From Comamonas sp. BIGb0124 (GTDB lineage Bacteria > Pseudomonadota > Gammaproteobacteria > Burkholderiales > Burkholderiaceae_C): a stretch of 64,000 bases of DNA. The translations under genes and the position numbers were made by a program. The notes below the pieces were generated by a model. That model saw only the letters and a list, made by a program, of their open reading frames with translations, was not told the origin of the DNA and made no database searches. Location of the stretch: contig NZ_RJVF01000008.1 in the NCBI RefSeq assembly GCF_003752175.1, positions 558,001-622,000 of the forward strand. Reading direction: 5' to 3'. Shown in pieces: positions 16,651-24,274 of the stretch. How positions within the stretch are numbered: the stretch's first letter is position 1; each line of letters opens with the position of its first letter.

Positions 16651-17553
16651 ATGAATATAGATCAAAGTAAATCGCGAGCATTGGTTATAGGTTCCAGCGG
16701 GCAAGTAGGCAAAAAAGTCGTTTCCTACCTAGAAGGCAATCCTGACATTAGCGTTAGGATTACTTCCCGCAGGCTTGAGGAGGTTCACCGGTTAAGTGGC
16801 GAGGGAAATGACATTGTTCACCTTGATCTGGACGATCCCCGGACTTTCGGAGCCGCGCTGGCCGGCGTGGATCGAATTTTCCTTTTAACCGGCTATACCG
16901 TAGCCATGCTTGCGCAGAGCAAGACGCTGGTAGACGCCGCCAGTAAAGCCGGTGTTAGGCATATCGTGCACCTGGGTGTGTTTGGGGAGTGGGATTGCAC
17001 GAGCCCAGCCTTTGCCTGGCACCAGTTGGTTGAGGCCTATATTAAAACCAGCGGAATTTCTTGGACCTTCCTTCATCCCAATATGTTTATGGAAAACATT
17101 CTTACCCTTTGCCTAAAGGGAGACACCCTGACCACTTACTGGAACGAAAACCGAACGGGCTGGGTGGCTGCGGCGGATGTCGCCTTGGTTGCTGCTACCG
17201 CGCTTCGGGAGGGGCCAGCGAAACACGCAGGAAAAGAGTATTGGTTAAGTAGCGATGTTGCCACAGGCCCTGAGCTCGCCAGACTGCTAAGCGAAACCCT
17301 AGGAAAAGAGATTACTGCTAACACCCTTGGTCCCGCAGAATTTCAGGCCATTTTCACATCAGCAAGTATCCCGGTGGAGTCGTGGTATGCGGATGGCGGC
17401 GTCGAGGTCATGCGACAGGTGGTGGATGGGCGGATGGGATATGTCGGAAGCGTTCGGGATGATGTTCCGCATGTTACTGGACAGTACGCCGTAACACTTA
17501 AGCAATGGATTCTTGAGCGTCGGCAGGAGCTAATTTCGAGCGCCGGTCACTAG
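16651..17553 (+). CDS. NmrA-like NAD(P)-binding atypical SDR
   Basis: 300 residues. The Rossmann motif ALVIGSSGQVGKKVVSYL is followed by TSRRLEEV, where charged residues could contact NADP. Then FLLTGYTVAML, VRHIVHLGVFG and WTFLHPNMFMENIL are typical of NmrA/QOR2-type proteins, which act as quinone reductases or redox-sensing regulators. There is no YxxxK, as usual for NmrA. It is AT-rich like the preceding ene-reductase gene and was probably acquired with it. Confidence 0.85.
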   Translation: MNIDQSKSRALVIGSSGQVGKKVVSYLEGNPDISVRITSRRLEEVHRLSGEGNDIVHLDLDDPRTFGAALAGVDRIFLLTGYTVAMLAQSKTLVDAASKAGVRHIVHLGVFGEWDCTSPAFAWHQLVEAYIKTSGISWTFLHPNMFMENILTLCLKGDTLTTYWNENRTGWVAAADVALVAATALREGPAKHAGKEYWLSSDVATGPELARLLSETLGKEITANTLGPAEFQAIFTSASIPVESWYADGGVEVMRQVVDGRMGYVGSVRDDVPHVTGQYAVTLKQWILERRQELISSAGH

Positions 17554-17556
17554 CGC

Positions 17557-17640
17557 CTGCCAGCTCAAACTGGAACGCCTGCTTCCAGACCCCTGATGGC
17601 ACGCGATAGTGGCGATTGTTCTATGGGCAGGTTTTCTGCC
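17557..17640 (-). pseudogene. Fragment of a LysR-type helix-turn-helix
   Basis: Reverse reading gives ISAAENLPIEQSPLSRAIRG and LEAGVPV before a stop. This resembles the recognition-helix region of LysR regulators (AAExLxIxQSPLSRAIxxLE). No start or remainder is present. It sits between the NmrA gene and the intact LysR gene and may be all that is left of a regulator. Confidence 0.5.
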
Positions 17641-17663
17641 GCGCTTATTTCGGGAATGCCTGC

Positions 17664-18572
17664 TCAATCCAATTTTCCCAACCCCCCAAGTTCCACCAAT
17701 GCATCGACAATATGTCTCACCTTCGGCCTCAAATGAGCCACCTTGGGCCATACCGCGTACACGTCGATAAGATCCGCCGTGTACTCCTCCAGCACTGTTG
17801 ACAGTCGACCTGACTGAATGTGGCGCCGAAGCAGTGAAAGAGGCATTTGACACAGTCCAAGGCCAGCAAGCGTGGCCTCGACCATGGCGTCCCCATCGCC
17901 AATCTGATGTGTCGGTGGTGGATTCAACCGTTGGGTAAGCCCTTCGCTGCTGACCCGCCATGAAAGTGGTTGGCCACGCCTGTATCCCACGATTCCGTGG
18001 TGATGCTGCACATCGTCCAGCGTTCGCGGCGTGCCATGCTGCGTCAGATAGTCGGGAGACGCGCAAATGACCCATCGCTGACTTGTCAATCGACGCGCGA
18101 TCAGGTCTGTGGAATCTTTCGGTTCGCCAAAACGGATGGCGAGATCCACGCCTTCCTCAATGGGGTCGATCAAGTGGTCCGTGAATGTCAGCGTGAATTG
18201 AAGCTCTGGGTAGGTTTTTCCCATCTCCAAAAGGATGGGCAGCATCACTTGACGACCGAATGCCACGGGCATGTCGATACGCAAGCGGCCTGATGGCTGA
18301 TGCAGGCGGGAACTGAGTGCGGTCTCCGCCGTAGCGATTTCATTCAGCGCCAACGAGCAGGCCGCGAAATAAGCCTCCCCGTCCGCAGACAAGGTGAGCT
18401 TGCGGGTGGTCCTATGAAACAGCTTGACCCCAAGACGGTCTTCAAGCCGTGCTATCGATTTGCCAACGGCAGATTTGGAAATGCCAAGCAGTTCAGCGGC
18501 TTCGGTAAAGCTGTGCGACCTCGCCGCAACCACGAAGGTTGCAATGCCGCTCAATGGTTCGACGGGGAGCAT
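17664..18572 (-). CDS. LysR-family transcriptional regulator
   Basis: 302 residues from ATG 18572. This start is preferred to ATG 18593 because GGAGG lies seven bases before it and because a perfect inverted repeat overlaps the upstream ATG. The HTH reads SFTEAAELLGISKSAVGKSI and ARLEDRLGVKLFHRTTR. The C-terminal effector domain has GRLRIDMPVAFGR and VDLAIRFGEP, as in the CrgA/DsdC-like group. It is divergent from the MFS gene, which it probably controls. Confidence 0.9.
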   Translation of the reverse strand: MLPVEPLSGIATFVVAARSHSFTEAAELLGISKSAVGKSIARLEDRLGVKLFHRTTRKLTLSADGEAYFAACSLALNEIATAETALSSRLHQPSGRLRIDMPVAFGRQVMLPILLEMGKTYPELQFTLTFTDHLIDPIEEGVDLAIRFGEPKDSTDLIARRLTSQRWVICASPDYLTQHGTPRTLDDVQHHHGIVGYRRGQPLSWRVSSEGLTQRLNPPPTHQIGDGDAMVEATLAGLGLCQMPLSLLRRHIQSGRLSTVLEEYTADLIDVYAVWPKVAHLRPKVRHIVDALVELGGLGKLD

Positions 18573-18583
18573 GCTGCCTCCAA

Positions 18584-18604
18584 ATGTAGACATGCACTCT
18601 ACAT
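18584..18604. promoter_or_regulatory. Perfect inverted repeat, candidate LysR box
   Basis: ATGTAGA and TCTACAT are perfect 7-bp arms separated by 7 nt, giving the T-N11-A pattern of LysR binding sites. It lies 12 bp upstream of the LysR start at 18572 and in the intergenic region shared with the MFS gene. The position fits autorepression together with activation of the divergent exporter. Confidence 0.65.
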
Positions 18605-18754
18605 AGAGAATATTTTCAGGTGTTTATCGCAAACAAATTCTACCTTAGCATCGTGCACTGGTCATGGCTTGGCTGATGCAAACGCTTGAAGTAAACGAGT
18701 GTGCGCAGCAGCGCACACCGCCAACTTTCCTCGTTTTTTAAAAGGAGCAGATCC

Positions 18755-19948
18755 ATGCCTCTTGCAATATGGGCATTGGCAATCGGTGCGTTTGGAATCG
18801 GCACCACCGAATTCGTGATTGCAGGCTTGCTTCCGCAGGTGGCTGCCGAGTTCAGTGTCACGATCCCCCAAGCTGGGCACATGGCCACGGCTTACGCGTT
18901 GGGGGTGTTCTTTGGCGCCCCGCTGCTGATCGTGATGGGCGGCCAAGTTCCGCGCAAGCAAATGATGGTTGGCCTGATGCTGCTGTTCATCGTGGGCAAT
19001 CTGCTCACAGCGATTGCGCCGAACTATGCGCTGGCCCTGGCGGGACGCGTCGTGACATCGCTGACCCATGGTGCCTTCATTGGCATCGGCTCCATCCTGG
19101 CAGCCGAACTTGTCGCGCCCAACAAGCGCGTCAGCGCTATCGCGTTCATGTTCTCGGGCATGGCGCTCGCAACGCTGATCGGTGTGCCAGCTGGCACATG
19201 GTTGAGCCAGTTCATCTCTTGGCGTGCCACGTTCTACGCGATCACGGCCATTGGGGTGTTCGCGCTGCTGGCGGTCGTTTGGTGGATTCCAGCCACCAAG
19301 GGAGGCGAAGACGCGCACGTTCGCCAGGAATTGGCCGCGTTCAAGAACAGTCGTGTCCTGCTGGCGATGGGTATCACCATCCTCGGCCCAGCCTCGTTCT
19401 TCACTTCGATCACCTACATCGCGCCGATGATGACGGAATTGGCCGGTTTCTCCGAAGGTGCGATCGTCTGGTTGATGATGGCATTCGGCATCGGGCTGTT
19501 CCTGGGTAACGCCCTCGGCGGGCGCTATGCGGACCGGGCGCTGATGCCCTTGCTCTATATCACATTGCTGGCGCAAGCACTGGTTCTGTTCGTCTTCGCA
19601 TTCGCGGCGCACAACCAATGGCTGTCGATCCTGTGCATTGTCCTGATGTCTGGATTTGGGTTTGCCACGGTCTCACCTATCCAAAAATTGGTGCTGGACA
19701 AGGCGAAGGCCGCAGGCGCGCCCACGCTGGCTGCCGCCGTGAACATCGGCCTGTTCAACCTGGGCAATGCCATCGGTGCGTGGGTCGGTGGCGGCGTCAT
19801 CGACGCGGGCCTCGGTCTGGAAGCTCCGAACTGGGCGGGCGGCCTTCTGTCGCTGGGTGCACTCGCGCTGGCCATCATCTCGGGCACGTTGGATAAGCGT
19901 GAGGACCGTGCCAATCGACCGGCTAACAGCCATCCACACATTGTCTGA
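18755..19948 (+). CDS. MFS transporter, AraJ/YdhP type
   Basis: 397 residues from ATG 18755, chosen because AAAGGAG lies eight bases before it. About 12 membrane helices. The opening IWALAIGAFGIGTTEFVIAG and LLPQVA is characteristic of the AraJ/YdhP/chloramphenicol-efflux group of DHA1 exporters. GGQVPRKQMMVGLM replaces the usual motif A. It is divergent from the LysR gene and 55 bp upstream of the third ene-reductase, suggesting an efflux-plus-reduction unit. Confidence 0.9.
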   Translation: MPLAIWALAIGAFGIGTTEFVIAGLLPQVAAEFSVTIPQAGHMATAYALGVFFGAPLLIVMGGQVPRKQMMVGLMLLFIVGNLLTAIAPNYALALAGRVVTSLTHGAFIGIGSILAAELVAPNKRVSAIAFMFSGMALATLIGVPAGTWLSQFISWRATFYAITAIGVFALLAVVWWIPATKGGEDAHVRQELAAFKNSRVLLAMGITILGPASFFTSITYIAPMMTELAGFSEGAIVWLMMAFGIGLFLGNALGGRYADRALMPLLYITLLAQALVLFVFAFAAHNQWLSILCIVLMSGFGFATVSPIQKLVLDKAKAAGAPTLAAAVNIGLFNLGNAIGAWVGGGVIDAGLGLEAPNWAGGLLSLGALALAIISGTLDKREDRANRPANSHPHIV

Positions 19949-20003
19949 CGCTATTGCGTCGATCGTGCCCCGCATATCTATCGCAACAATCAAGAGAAAA
20001 CCT

Positions 20004-21104
20004 ATGACGATCCTACAGAAATACGACCTCGCTGGCCGAGAGCTTGCGAACCGTTTTGTCATGGCGCCCATGACGCGGGCACGTCGGCCAGACTACATCG
20101 CGAACGAGGAAACGGCTACCTATTACCGTCAACGCGCAAGCGCTGGCCTGATCATCACCGAAGGCACGCCTGTCTCACCCGAAGCTCAGGGCTACATCAA
20201 CGTGCCAGGAATCTGGACAGCCGAACAAACCGCCGGATGGAAGCTCGTTACCGATGGCGTGCACGAAGCCGGCGGCACGATATTCGCTCAGCTCTGGCAT
20301 GTAGGGCGTATGTCGCATACGTCTCTGCAACCAGACCGCGGAGCGCCGGTCAGTTCGACCAACAAGCCCGTTCGCAACCCGAAGAGCATGGTGTTCACTT
20401 ACAACGAAGACGGCACAACGGGTTTCGTCGAGCCGTCCATCCCACGTGCACTCGATACAGAAGAAGTGGCACGTGTAACTGCAGACTTCGCCCATGCTGC
20501 GCGCAACGCCGCTACCGCAGGCTTCGATGGTGTCGAGCTGCATGCCGCGAACGGCTACCTTTTCGAGCAGTTCTTGAACCCCATATTGAATGATCGAACC
20601 GATCACTACGGCGGCTCGGTCGAGAACCGCGCTCGGTTTACTCTCGAAACCGTTGACGCTCTGATCAAGGTGCTCGGTGCCGATCGCGTCGGCATCCGGC
20701 TCGCGCCGCACAATCAGCAGTTCGACATGCAGGACTATGACGGCGTCGAAGAAACCTACTTCTACTTAGCCGACCAGTTAGCAAAGCGAGGCGTCGCCTA
20801 CATCCACCTCAACGACAATTGGGCTGCGGGCCGGTCTGTCGTCGATGATGAGCTACTGACCAAGTTCCGCCAGCGTTTTTCCGGCACCATCATCTTGGCT
20901 GGAGCAATGAGGTTTGAGCGGGCCGAGCGGCTTGTGGAGGCTGGCGTTATCGATCTCCCTGCCTTTGGACAACCGTTCATCGCCAATCCCGATCTGGTCG
21001 AACGGTATCGGGGCGGGCTCCCGCTCGCAGAGCCGGAGCGTGCCACCTACTATGGCGGCGGAAACGAAGGCTACATCGATTATCCCCATGCTGCGGCTGG
21101 ATGA
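20004..21104 (+). CDS. Old Yellow Enzyme-family ene-reductase (XenB/NemA-like)
   Basis: 366 residues from ATG 20004. FMN-site Thr24 is in APMTRARR. The substrate-binding His180/Asn183 pair is in GVELHAANGYLFEQ. DHYGGSVENRARF and FGQPFIANPDLVERY are conserved. It reduces activated alkenes, nitroesters or nitroaromatics with NAD(P)H. It resembles the enzyme at 2406 more than the one at 15454. It follows the MFS gene by 55 bp and is likely co-transcribed. Confidence 0.95.
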   Translation: MTILQKYDLAGRELANRFVMAPMTRARRPDYIANEETATYYRQRASAGLIITEGTPVSPEAQGYINVPGIWTAEQTAGWKLVTDGVHEAGGTIFAQLWHVGRMSHTSLQPDRGAPVSSTNKPVRNPKSMVFTYNEDGTTGFVEPSIPRALDTEEVARVTADFAHAARNAATAGFDGVELHAANGYLFEQFLNPILNDRTDHYGGSVENRARFTLETVDALIKVLGADRVGIRLAPHNQQFDMQDYDGVEETYFYLADQLAKRGVAYIHLNDNWAAGRSVVDDELLTKFRQRFSGTIILAGAMRFERAERLVEAGVIDLPAFGQPFIANPDLVERYRGGLPLAEPERATYYGGGNEGYIDYPHAAAG

Positions 21105-21110
21105 GTCCAG

Positions 21111-21480
21111 CTAAACCGGCCAATCAAGCACTGCACGCCATCTGCGCGCCCGCATAGCGGGCGTAATGTCGAGCGTCAGTCGAGCGGTGTAGAGAGGTCG
21201 CTTTTCTGCAAGGCATCTGCGTCGCCCTGGGAATCCACGCCTCGGCCCGCGGATTCCCAGGGGGGACGCGCCGATGCCGACGCGCTTGCTGCGTGGTGGT
21301 GGCTTCGCAGTCATGTCGGCCACGCCAGGAGTTCGTCGGTGAGCGCGGCAATCTCGCACGCAGCGGCGCTGTCGGGCGCGCTTTCGCGGGCGAGCCGGCC
21401 TGCGGCCACGCTGTCGGCGAAGACGATGCGTTGGTGGAACTCCGAGCCCAGAGCGGGCAGCGGCTGTTCGAGGGGGTGGC
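21111..21480 (-). pseudogene. Remnant of parA C-terminus and a following partition-associated gene
   Basis: Reverse reading from about 21475 to 21309 gives LPALGSEFHQRIVFADSVAA then GRLARESAPDSAAACEIAAL, ending TDELLAWPT-stop. This resembles the C-terminus of ParA-type ATPases from plasmids and ICEs. An overlapping ATG then reads MTAKPPPRSKRVGIGASP and, after frameshifts, LYTARLTLDITPAMRAR, like small proteins encoded after parA in such elements. Both are fragments. They suggest the middle segment descends from a conjugative element. Family assignment is from memory of motifs. Confidence 0.5.
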
Positions 21481-21489
21481 CGTCTGCAG

Positions 21490-21893
21490 CACGGTCTTGC
21501 TCCAGCCCGCGCTCGCCACCGACGAGCGCTTCTCGTCTAACTCCCGCCGCACGGCCAACCGCGATGAACTGCCTGCGCTGATTCTGCAGGCGTTCGCCGC
21601 CCTAAAGGCAGCGCAGGTGGTGCAGCGGCTTGACGCTGCACAAATAGCCAACGCGCGCCTGAACGATATGCACGACGTGTGGGTCCATCCGCAATTAGCT
21701 GCGCGGGGTTGCTGTAATAAGGTGGCAACGCCCAATGGCACCAGTCCGGCGTTGCTGCCATCCGGCCGCACCAGGCCTGGTCGCCGCGTATGGATGGCGT
21801 GCCGAGTCCTGGCCAGCACACCGACGCCATCCTGCAGGAGTTCGGCTGGTCCATCGATGAGATCGCACGGATGCGGACGGAAGGTGCGAACTG
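21490..21893 (+). pseudogene. CaiB/BaiF CoA-transferase, C-terminal remnant
   Basis: Forward reading gives LLQPALATDERFSSNSRRTA, NRDELPALILQAFAAL, AQIANARLNDMHDVW and VHPQLAARG, the conserved C-terminal region of class III CoA-transferases. A frameshift follows, and a different frame supplies the end GQHTDAILQEFGWSIDEIAR with its stop at 21893. The catalytic N-terminal half is missing. The stop abuts the ATG of the CitE remnant, so the two once formed an operon. Confidence 0.8.
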
Positions 21894-22470
21894 ATGGCGG
21901 ACACCACAGGCCCGCTGGCAGACGCGCGCAGCTTGCTATTCGTACCGGGCAACCGACCCGAACGCTTCGACAAGGCGGCGCACAGCGGCGCCGATGCCGT
22001 TGTGCTCGACCTCGAAGACGCGGTGGCGCCCGCAGACAAAGCGGTGGAACGTGCGGACATCGAGGCGGCGTGGTCGGGATTGCAGGGCGCCAGCTTGCCG
22101 TTGGTGATCCGCATTAACACGGTCGATCAACCCTTGGGTGCGGACGACTTGCAGTGGCTGGCCACTTTGTCGAGGCCTTCCGCCGTGATGATGCCCAAGG
22201 TTGAGTCAGTGGCCGCCCTGGCGCGCGTGTGAGCACAACTCCTAAACGTACCCATCGTCCCGCTAATCGAACGTGTAATTGGCTGGGATGTCCTGCCGCA
22301 GATCGCGACTTGCGAAGGCGTGCTTGGTCTGGTTATTGGCCATATCGACTTCATGGCCGATACCGGCTTGCAATCCAGCGACGACGAGGCCGAGCTGGCG
22401 CCACTGCATATCGGAACCATACGTTGGAATGCGTCAAAGCCCGCTGCTCTACGCCCTGCTTTCCTGCCGC
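21894..22470 (+). pseudogene. HpcH/HpaI-type (CitE-like) lyase, frameshifted and truncated
   Basis: Starts MADTTGPLADARSLLFVPGN and continues through DAVVLDLEDAVAPADK and VMMPKVES, the CitE/malyl-CoA lyase fold with Mg-binding acidic residues. A frameshift near 22230 gives an early stop. The other frame continues VPIVPLIERVIGWDVLP and VIGHIDFMADTGLQ, ending at the att-like sequence 22471-22477. The C-terminal third is absent, so the lyase is dead. Confidence 0.8.
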
Positions 22471-22561
22471 CCCACTCGATCATCAACAGGTCACGCAGAC
22501 CCGCATGGTTAAAGGGATCGGCTGTGATCGGCATGGGTCTCTACCGTCGCTTTTACCGTCA
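22471..22561. repeat. Island distal-end sequence, copy 2, with partial att core
   Basis: CCCACTC at 22471-22477 matches the centre of the att core. The following DNA parallels 8083-8167 (ATCATCAA, CCCGCAT, GTTAAAGGGATC, TACCGTCG at 22542, TACCGTCA at 22554). The citE remnant ends exactly here. It is probably the distal end of the innermost island, joined to the middle segment by site-specific or homologous recombination with loss of intervening DNA. The 147 bp from 22562 to the HxlR gene hold nothing recognisable. Confidence 0.65.
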
Positions 22562-22708
22562 AAAGCGCAGATCTTTTGCTGGCGCGGGAGATGGAACGAT
22601 TCACGGAGCGGCAACTGTTTCGACCTCATTGTCAACCGAACTCAGCATAGCTGAATCCTGCGCTGTGCGTTAGCGAAGCCGCGAGCTTCTTGTGCATTGG
22701 CCTGATTT

Positions 22709-23110
22709 TTACTTCGACTTGGCATTAGCGGATTTACGCCCCCGCGATGCCGTCTTGGCCGGCACGGTTTGTCCGTACTCGCTCCACCAGGCCGTCAGCG
22801 CCTCCATCGTTGGACCGAGTCCACGAGCCTTCTGCGTGATCTCGTATTCCACACGCGGCGGCACCTCCGCAAACACAGTGCGCTCCACCAAGCCATCAGT
22901 CTCCAGTTCACGTAGTTGAGCCGTCAGCATGTGCTGAGTGATGCCAGGAATTGCCTTGCGAAGTTCGCCAAAGCGGTAAATGCGCTGGTTGAGCAACCAC
23001 ATGATCTCCAGCTTCCATTTGCCTGAAAGCAGCCCGAACGCTCTCCGCATCTCCTCGTGCATGTTGATGCCATCAACTTCATTAGTCATATTTTCCATAC
23101 TAACCACCAT
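22709..23110 (-). CDS. HxlR-family transcriptional regulator
   Basis: 133 residues from ATG 23110, preceded by AGGA at suitable spacing; the frame also extends to 23173. The winged helix has RAFGLLSGKWKLEIMWLLNQ, FGELRKAIPGITQHMLTAQL and ELETDGLVERTVF, the HxlR signature. It is divergent from the DoxX gene, which it probably represses together with the SDR gene downstream. HxlR proteins often sense quinones or electrophiles, though this one has no Cys near the start. A Lys/Arg-rich tail (ASRGRKSANAKSK) follows the domain. Confidence 0.9.
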   Translation of the reverse strand: MVVSMENMTNEVDGINMHEEMRRAFGLLSGKWKLEIMWLLNQRIYRFGELRKAIPGITQHMLTAQLRELETDGLVERTVFAEVPPRVEYEITQKARGLGPTMEALTAWWSEYGQTVPAKTASRGRKSANAKSK

Positions 23111-23191
23111 TTTTTCATCCTGCTTGTCAAGATCAATCTTAGACGACATCCTCTCTGCATGTCGAATCATCAATGCTAAGAAGGAAATTCC

Positions 23192-23599
23192 GTGGCTATC
23201 GCATCTATCTATTGGATCAGCACCGCACTGCTGTCGTTGCTCTACTTCGTTTCCGCATCCATGTACATCGCCAAAGGCGACTTTGTACGAAAAGCGCTGG
23301 GTGACTTAGGTTACACAGCGCCGCTTTTGGTGCCTTTCATGATCATCGTGAAGTTGCTAGGCCCTGTCGCAATCCTCTGGCACTTCAACGTAGCGCTTAG
23401 CGATCTCGCCTATGCCGGCATCTTCTATCACCTCCTCCTATCGGGGATGGCCCACCTCGGTGTCCACAAGCCGAAAGGCGCAATACCGGCTGCTTTGGGC
23501 CTCATCTTCTTGGTGGCGTCCTTCGCAACACAAAACGCTGCGCGCGAACTTCAATCCCCTTACGCACCGACCGCAGCAGTAGTGCAAGCCATCTTCTAA
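23192..23599 (+). CDS. DoxX-like integral membrane protein
   Basis: 135 residues, about four hydrophobic helices. ISTALLSLLYFVSASMYIAK, MIIVKLLGPVAILWHF and LSGMAHLGVHKP match the DoxX-like family often found beside HxlR regulators and oxidoreductases. Function is poorly defined; members are linked to redox or quinone metabolism. The GTG start at 23192 follows AAGGAAA. The SDR gene follows 15 bp after its stop. Confidence 0.8.
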   Translation: MAIASIYWISTALLSLLYFVSASMYIAKGDFVRKALGDLGYTAPLLVPFMIIVKLLGPVAILWHFNVALSDLAYAGIFYHLLLSGMAHLGVHKPKGAIPAALGLIFLVASFATQNAARELQSPYAPTAAVVQAIF

Positions 23600-23614
23600 T
23601 CAGTGGAGCTCCAA

Positions 23615-23916
23615 ATGAATCGACTCAATGAAAAAGTTGCTCTCGTCATGGGTGCAGGCCGCGGCATCGGCCGTGCCACCGCCAAGCTATTCGCAAGCGA
23701 AGGGGCCAAAGTCGCTGTCCTCTCCCGGACTCAGACGCAGATCGACGCTGTGGTGTCAGAAATCGCAGCTGCTGGCGGTACAGCAATCGGAATTCGCTGC
23801 GACATCAGTGAAGCCGAGCAGATTCTGTCCGCTGTAGACAAGGTAGTCACAACGTGGGGCGCTATCGACATCCTTGTTAACAACGCGCTCGACTCGTCCG
23901 TCGTGTTCTCAACTGT
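23615..23916 (+). pseudogene. Short-chain dehydrogenase, cut by IS3-family element
   Basis: From ATG 23615, about 100 residues of a normal SDR: cofactor motif GAGRGIGRATAKLF, then CDISEAEQIL and DILVNNALDSS (NNA motif). The sequence is interrupted at 23917 by the left end of the insertion sequence; the frame runs on to 23950 inside it. The catalytic Ser-Tyr-Lys half is gone and does not reappear on the other side of the element. Confidence 0.88.
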
Positions 23917-23977
23917 TGGGCTGCTGCCGGTTTCGATGACACCTTGTTAAGGTGGCAGATGAAACCGGGAGAGGTTC

Positions 23978-24274
23978 ATGGAGAGAGTCAGAAGGACGTT
24001 CAGCCGAGAGTTCAAGCTCGAAGCGGTCAAGCTGGTCACTGAGCGCGGGGTGACCGTGGCGCAAGCGGCCAAAGATTTGGACCTGCACGAGAACGTGCTG
24101 CGCAAGTGGGTGCGAGAACAGCGCGCAGCGCCGCAGGATGCGTTTCCAGGTCAGGGCAAGCAGACGGCGCAGGACCAGGAGATAGCCCAGCTACGCAAGG
24201 AAGTGGCCAAGCTCAAGATGGAGCGCGACATCCTGAAAAAAGCTGCGGCCTACTTCGCGAGGGAGTCGATATGA
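23978..24274 (+). CDS. IS3-family transposase OrfA
   Basis: 98 residues: HTH region FSREFKLEAVKLVTERGVTV and AQAAKDLDLHENVLRKWV, then a leucine-zipper-like stretch QEIAQLRKEVAKLKMERDIL ending KKAAAYFARESI. It binds the element ends. A slippery AAAAAAG at 24236-24242 lies before the stop, in the right place for -1 frameshifting to make the OrfAB transposase, because orfB is in the -1 frame. The stop overlaps ATG 24271 of orfB. Confidence 0.93.
   Translation: MERVRRTFSREFKLEAVKLVTERGVTVAQAAKDLDLHENVLRKWVREQRAAPQDAFPGQGKQTAQDQEIAQLRKEVAKLKMERDILKKAAAYFARESI

Noticed and set aside
18591-18593. Upstream ATG as start of the LysR gene
   Set aside because: It lies within a perfect LysR-type operator and lacks a ribosome site, while ATG 18572 has GGAGG.
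21225-21262. Perfect 12-bp inverted repeat CCCTGGGAATCC / GGATTCCCAGGG considered as a terminator
   Set aside because: It falls inside the degraded gene after the parA remnant, has no T run, and the small indels of that remnant can explain the symmetry.
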